9,540 nt of DNA, taken from positions 1 through 9,540 of the forward strand of contig JAPLJU010000070.1 of the NCBI GenBank assembly GCA_026388445.1. The letters run 5' to 3'. Source of the stretch: Deltaproteobacteria bacterium. GTDB taxonomy: Bacteria > Desulfobacterota > Syntrophia > Syntrophales > UBA2192. Positions 6,925 to 9,540 of the stretch are shown one piece after another (the first letter of the stretch is position 1; every line of letters begins with the position of its first letter). A program made the position numbers and the translations under genes. The notes under the pieces are model-generated. The model did no database searches and had not been told where the DNA came from. It worked only from the letters and a program-made list of their open reading frames with translations.

Positions 6925-7004
6925 AAAAAGGGGACAGGCTACTTTTTTCATTGACTATAACGCCACCATTTACAGCGACTAAAAAAGTAGCCTGTCCCCT
7001 TTTT
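6925..7004. repeat. Perfect 24-bp inverted repeat, REP-like palindromic element and probable bidirectional terminator
   Basis: Arms 6925-6948 and 6981-7004 are exact reverse complements over 24 bases, separated by a 32-base loop. Each arm has a GGGGACAGGCTAC core flanked by A and T runs, so each arm also begins AAAAAG and ends CTTTTT. The element starts on the base after the phosphatase stop codon and lies between convergent genes, 83 bases from the acyl-CoA dehydrogenase stop. On either strand the stem ends in a T run, so it can act as an intrinsic terminator in both directions. From memory, GGGGACAGGCTACTTTTT-type sequences recur in deltaproteobacterial and related genomes, sometimes near REP-associated (RAYT/Y1) transposases; I could not check this. 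No transposase is in the window. Confidence 0.85.
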
Positions 7005-7087
7005 CCACTGTATGGCGAAAAATCTAATGTTACCCAAGAAGTGAACGACTAACGACTGAACCTTTGCTCACCCCTATTCCGGAAAAG
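7005..7087. other. Short non-coding spacer with a 7-base tandem duplication
   Basis: This stretch between the inverted repeat and the acyl-CoA dehydrogenase stop holds no supported gene. It contains AACGACT twice in tandem (7044-7057). The duplication is short enough to be chance or a scar of nearby insertion. Nothing else is recognisable. Confidence 0.4.
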
Positions 7088-8350
7088 CTACCAGCCCATC
7101 TTCCACATGTCCTCGTCATTGTAAACCTTCTCGTCCGTCGCAAGGGCTTCCTGGGCATCAGCCTCGTAATCCCGGGGCAATTTCTTCTTCATGAATTCCC
7201 GGTACCATTCGTGGGCGACGATCATGGACATGATCTCGCTCGTCCCGGTCCAGATGGAGGCCAGCCGGATGTCCCGGTGGATCCTCTCGATGGGGAAGAC
7301 ATTCGTGTAGCCGATTCCTCCCATGACCTGCATCGAGTTGTGTACGACTTTCTGGCAGGACTCCGTGATGAACTTCTTCGATTCCGACACATACCGCCGG
7401 ATCACATTCAAGTCCACACCGCTGTCCACGGCGCGGGCCGTCGCGTATGCCATGGCCCGGCAGGCATCGAGGAGCATGGCCGCCTCGGCCACCTGGAAGC
7501 TCACCCCCTGGAACGTGTTGATGACCTTTCCGAAGGCCTTTCGTCTCGTGGTGTATTTCGTCGCGACATCGAGGGCGGTCCGGGCGGACCCAATGGTCAT
7601 GGCAGCGGAGCCCAGGCGCTCCGGGATCATCATGGTGTTGAAGACATCATAGGCCCCGTGGAGCTTCCCCACGATGTTTCCCTTCGGCACTTTGACATTC
7701 CGGAAGACGAGGCGTCCCGCACCACCACCTCGGCAGCCCATGAGTCCGTAGAGGTACTTCGTCTCGACGCCGGGCCCCCGGTCCACGATGAAGCATGTGA
7801 TCGAGTCCTGAGGCTTTGCATCCGGATTCGTGCGGGCATAAACGAGGAAGAAATCCGCCCCTTCCGCACCGACGATGAAGCGCTTCTGGCCGTTGAGGAG
7901 GAAGTAATCCCCCTTGTCCTCTGCCTTGGTGGTAGCCCCGAAAAAGTCGGACCCGCCCCTCGGTTCGGTGAGGCACTCGGCGGCGAAACACTCTCCCAGA
8001 AGCAGGGGTTTGACATACTTCTCTTTTTGCTCGTCCGTGCCGTGGAGAATGATAGCATCGCAGACAAGCTCTGCACCTACCGCGAAAACACAGGCAACCT
8101 CATAGCCCAGGGTCCCCACCTCTTCCATGATCATACAGGTCGTGACCCAGTCCATGTCCCTGCCGCCCCACTTCTTCGGATAACGGCACCCGAGGAGGTT
8201 CCGTCGCGCAGCCTCCTGCAGGAACTCCTTGGGGAACTTGATCTTGTCCGTGTCCATATCAAGGATCATCTGGCGCGGCACCCATTTCACGAGATCCCGA
8301 ACCTCGTCCCTTATCCTGATTTGTTCCTTCGTCAACATATGGTCCAACAT
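7088..8350 (-). CDS. Acyl-CoA dehydrogenase with non-canonical catalytic position
   Basis: The 420-residue protein covers the full acyl-CoA dehydrogenase fold: helical N-terminal domain, ECLTEPRGGSDF (125-136, the FAD/substrate signature), the beta domain, TRRKAFGKVINTFQ (268-281, including the FAD pyrophosphate Arg), and QVMGGIGYTNVFPIER (341-356). These flavoproteins oxidise an acyl-CoA at C2-C3 and pass electrons to electron-transfer flavoprotein. The usual catalytic Glu in IYEGT is replaced: the sequence is IWTGTSEIM, with Thr368 (codon ACC, plus-strand 7247-7249). Glu244 in MIPERLG matches the alternative catalytic Glu of isovaleryl-CoA and long-chain dehydrogenases. A charged C-terminal tail of about 35 residues follows the usual end. 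The start has a good ribosome binding site (AAAGGAG, about 8 bases away). Substrate unknown, perhaps a branched or cyclic acyl-CoA. Confidence 0.92.
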   Translation of the reverse strand: MLDHMLTKEQIRIRDEVRDLVKWVPRQMILDMDTDKIKFPKEFLQEAARRNLLGCRYPKKWGGRDMDWVTTCMIMEEVGTLGYEVACVFAVGAELVCDAIILHGTDEQKEKYVKPLLLGECFAAECLTEPRGGSDFFGATTKAEDKGDYFLLNGQKRFIVGAEGADFFLVYARTNPDAKPQDSITCFIVDRGPGVETKYLYGLMGCRGGGAGRLVFRNVKVPKGNIVGKLHGAYDVFNTMMIPERLGSAAMTIGSARTALDVATKYTTRRKAFGKVINTFQGVSFQVAEAAMLLDACRAMAYATARAVDSGVDLNVIRRYVSESKKFITESCQKVVHNSMQVMGGIGYTNVFPIERIHRDIRLASIWTGTSEIMSMIVAHEWYREFMKKKLPRDYEADAQEALATDEKVYNDEDMWKMGW

Positions 8351-8557
8351 TCACATTTCTCCTTTCTCCTCTCAAGGCTTTAATGAATCGATAATAGAAA
8401 CCATCAGTGCGGTAATCCCTCTTTTATTGAACACTTGATTTAAGGAAAGGCGTCTCGCCTTCAGGAAAGAATCGATGTGGTCTCGCTGTTCTTTTCTGAC
8501 CTGCCAACAAGTTAAGGATTACAGATTGGAATAGCATGTAACGGATCGTGAGCCGGC
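8351..8557. other. Intergenic region between the two minus-strand genes, with a small hairpin
   Basis: No gene is supported here. It would contain the leader of the acyl-CoA dehydrogenase gene and the 3' region of the amidohydrolase gene. A 6-bp stem with a 3-base loop (AAGGCG-TCT-CGCCTT, 8447-8461) is followed on the minus strand by TTTCCTT, a weak candidate terminator for the amidohydrolase gene. On the minus strand TATTAT (plus 8391-8396) resembles a -10 box, but no -35 hexamer is placed correctly. The 207-base length suggests the dehydrogenase may have its own promoter. Confidence 0.35.
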
Positions 8558-9370
8558 CTATTCGAGTTTGAACACCCGGCGGGCATTGTCCGAGAGAAAC
8601 AACTGTTTGGCCTCTTCGCTGAGCCCAAGAACCTCCACGCCTTCGAGGCAGGCCGATGCCGTGAGCATCGGATAGTTGCTGCCGAACATGACCTTCTTGG
8701 CACCCCGTCCTCGCATGAACTCGACGAAGTCGGCGGGGTAGCGAGTTGCCTTGTAGGCAGACGTGTCAATGTAGAGGTTTGTAAACTTCGTCGCGAGGGA
8801 GAGGATTTCCTGTGTCCAAGGCGCACCGATGTGCCCGGCAACGATGCGAAGCTCGGGGAACTCGAGGGCGACATTCTCGAGATAGGGAATTGGACGCCCC
8901 GGCTCTGACGACATGAGGGGCCCCGTGTGGCCCACCTGGAGACAAAAAGGCACGTCGAGTTCGATACACTCGGCGTAAAGCGGGTAGCAGCGCCGATCGT
9001 CGGGCGGCAGGCCCCAGAGCCAGGGCACGATGCGAAGGCCCCGGAAGCCGAGTTCTCGCACGCAGCGCCGCAGCTCCCGCACAGCTTCCATGGGTCGCGC
9101 GAGGTTGACGGACGCCACGCCGAGCAGGCGACGCGGATACTGGCGTACGAACGACGCGACCTCATCATTGTCGATCAGCGCGCCCTGGGGACCCCACCAG
9201 GCAGCCACCAGTCCGACCTCGATACCTGCCTGGTCCATCGTTCCGATCGTCATGGAGAGCGGGACATCCGGGATAGAGTCCTGACGTGTCCAGCGGCGGA
9301 GTGACTCGAAAAAGGGTTGCTCTAATAGGCGCCGCGTGGGGTGCTGCATCCAAACATCGACAATCCGCAT
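8558..9370 (-). CDS. Amidohydrolase-2 (PF04909-type) TIM-barrel protein with eroded metal site
   Basis: The 270-residue protein has the layout of amidohydrolase-2 family enzymes such as ACMSD and resorcylate decarboxylases: an N-terminal VDVW strand, DQAGIEVGLV (46-55), GFRGLRIVPW (108-117), LQVGHTGPL (144-152), RIVAGHIGAPW (175-185), NLYIDTSAYK (198-207), and KVMFGSNYP (226-234) before a C-terminal SDNARRVF. In active family members the first strand gives His-x-His and the last motif gives an Asp in GSDYP. Here the first reads D5-V-W7-M-Q9-H10 and the last has Asn232 (codon AAC), so three of five usual metal ligands are changed; H148 and H180 remain. Activity may be metal-independent, altered or lost. 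GAGGAGG about 10 bases upstream supports the start. It begins 19 bases after the preceding minus-strand stop, indicating an operon. Confidence 0.85.
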   Translation of the reverse strand: MRIVDVWMQHPTRRLLEQPFFESLRRWTRQDSIPDVPLSMTIGTMDQAGIEVGLVAAWWGPQGALIDNDEVASFVRQYPRRLLGVASVNLARPMEAVRELRRCVRELGFRGLRIVPWLWGLPPDDRRCYPLYAECIELDVPFCLQVGHTGPLMSSEPGRPIPYLENVALEFPELRIVAGHIGAPWTQEILSLATKFTNLYIDTSAYKATRYPADFVEFMRGRGAKKVMFGSNYPMLTASACLEGVEVLGLSEEAKQLFLSDNARRVFKLE

Positions 9371-9389
9371 CAGTGCAAACCCTCCTCTT

Positions 9390-9540
9390 TCATGCTTTGA
9401 TAAAGCCCTCTGTCATGAGGCAGGCTTCCTCGTCGGTGAACTGTTTGGGGGGGTGTTTCATGAAGTAGGCCGCGGGCCCGTAGAGGATGCCCCCCTGCTT
9501 TCTTTTGAGGGCGAGCTTCATGCAGCGGATGGCGTCGATG
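9390..9540 (-). CDS. C-terminal 49 codons of an unidentified minus-strand gene (partial)
   Basis: Reading the minus strand from the window edge gives an open frame of 49 codons ending in TGA at 9390-9392. The visible end includes the segments IDAIRCMKLALKRK, GGILYGPAAYFMKHPP and QFTDEEACLMTEGFIKA. It is hydrophilic with an apparently helical end and no membrane segment. I do not recognise the family from this tail. Coding is supported by the open frame, plausible composition and placement: its stop lies 19 bases before the amidohydrolase start, and the amidohydrolase ribosome binding site (about 9381-9387) falls just after it. The two are likely co-transcribed and perhaps translationally coupled. 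Confidence 0.65.
   Translation of the reverse strand, partial: IDAIRCMKLALKRKQGGILYGPAAYFMKHPPKQFTDEEACLMTEGFIKA

Noticed and set aside
7064..8383. A 439-codon open frame on the plus strand overlapping the whole acyl-CoA dehydrogenase gene
   Set aside because: It mirrors the dehydrogenase codons on the other strand, has no recognisable motif, and its composition (many His, Pro, Arg, Gly, Asp) is typical of an antisense shadow in GC-rich DNA.
8500..8530. Sigma-54-like promoter on the minus strand (TTGGCAG region)
   Set aside because: A GG-containing -24-like element is present, but no matching GC-type -12 element follows at the right spacing.

Overview
The window looks like chromosomal DNA of a GC-rich bacterium. 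The gene content fits an anaerobic deltaproteobacterial (Desulfobacterota, Syntrophus-like) lineage: a spermidine-synthase-like membrane protein, a PF04909-type amidohydrolase beside an unusual acyl-CoA dehydrogenase, and a GGGGACAGGCTAC-type palindromic repeat. The taxonomic guess comes from protein style, not from a marker gene. No rRNA, tRNA, CRISPR array, transposase or phage gene is visible.

Layout. Bases 1-6924 form a plus-strand run: (1) a 5'-truncated spermidine-synthase-like methyltransferase fold fused to a multi-pass membrane domain; (2) a Sir2 NAD-dependent protein deacylase; (3) an NRDE/TANGO2 family protein; (4) a small three-helix membrane protein of unknown function; (5) a TrpF-like TIM barrel 15 bases downstream of it; (6) a Nudix hydrolase; (7) a compact zinc-dependent histone-deacetylase-fold amidohydrolase; (8) an inositol-monophosphatase family phosphatase. 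Bases 7088-9540 are a minus-strand run, read from right to left: the last 49 codons of an unidentified gene, an amidohydrolase-2 family protein 19 bases after it, and an acyl-CoA dehydrogenase. The two runs converge on a perfect 24-bp inverted repeat (6925-7004) that starts on the base after the phosphatase stop codon and probably terminates transcription from both sides.

How the genes may work together. The plus-strand run is not a recognisable single pathway. Its most suggestive feature is that two unrelated classes of lysine/amide deacylase (Sir2 and an HDAC-fold enzyme) occur within about 4.5 kb, with a Nudix hydrolase between them. Sirtuins release O-acyl-ADP-ribose, which some Nudix enzymes cleave. 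In an organism living on acyl-CoA chemistry these could serve removal of acyl groups from proteins, but this is inference.

Three enzymes show substitutions at residues normally essential in their families: the TrpF-like protein has Ala at the general-base Cys position, the acyl-CoA dehydrogenase has Thr at the usual catalytic Glu position (with a candidate replacement Glu elsewhere), and the amidohydrolase lacks the His-x-His pair and the Asp metal ligand. These are the best leads in the window. I did not find a clearly new multi-gene system.
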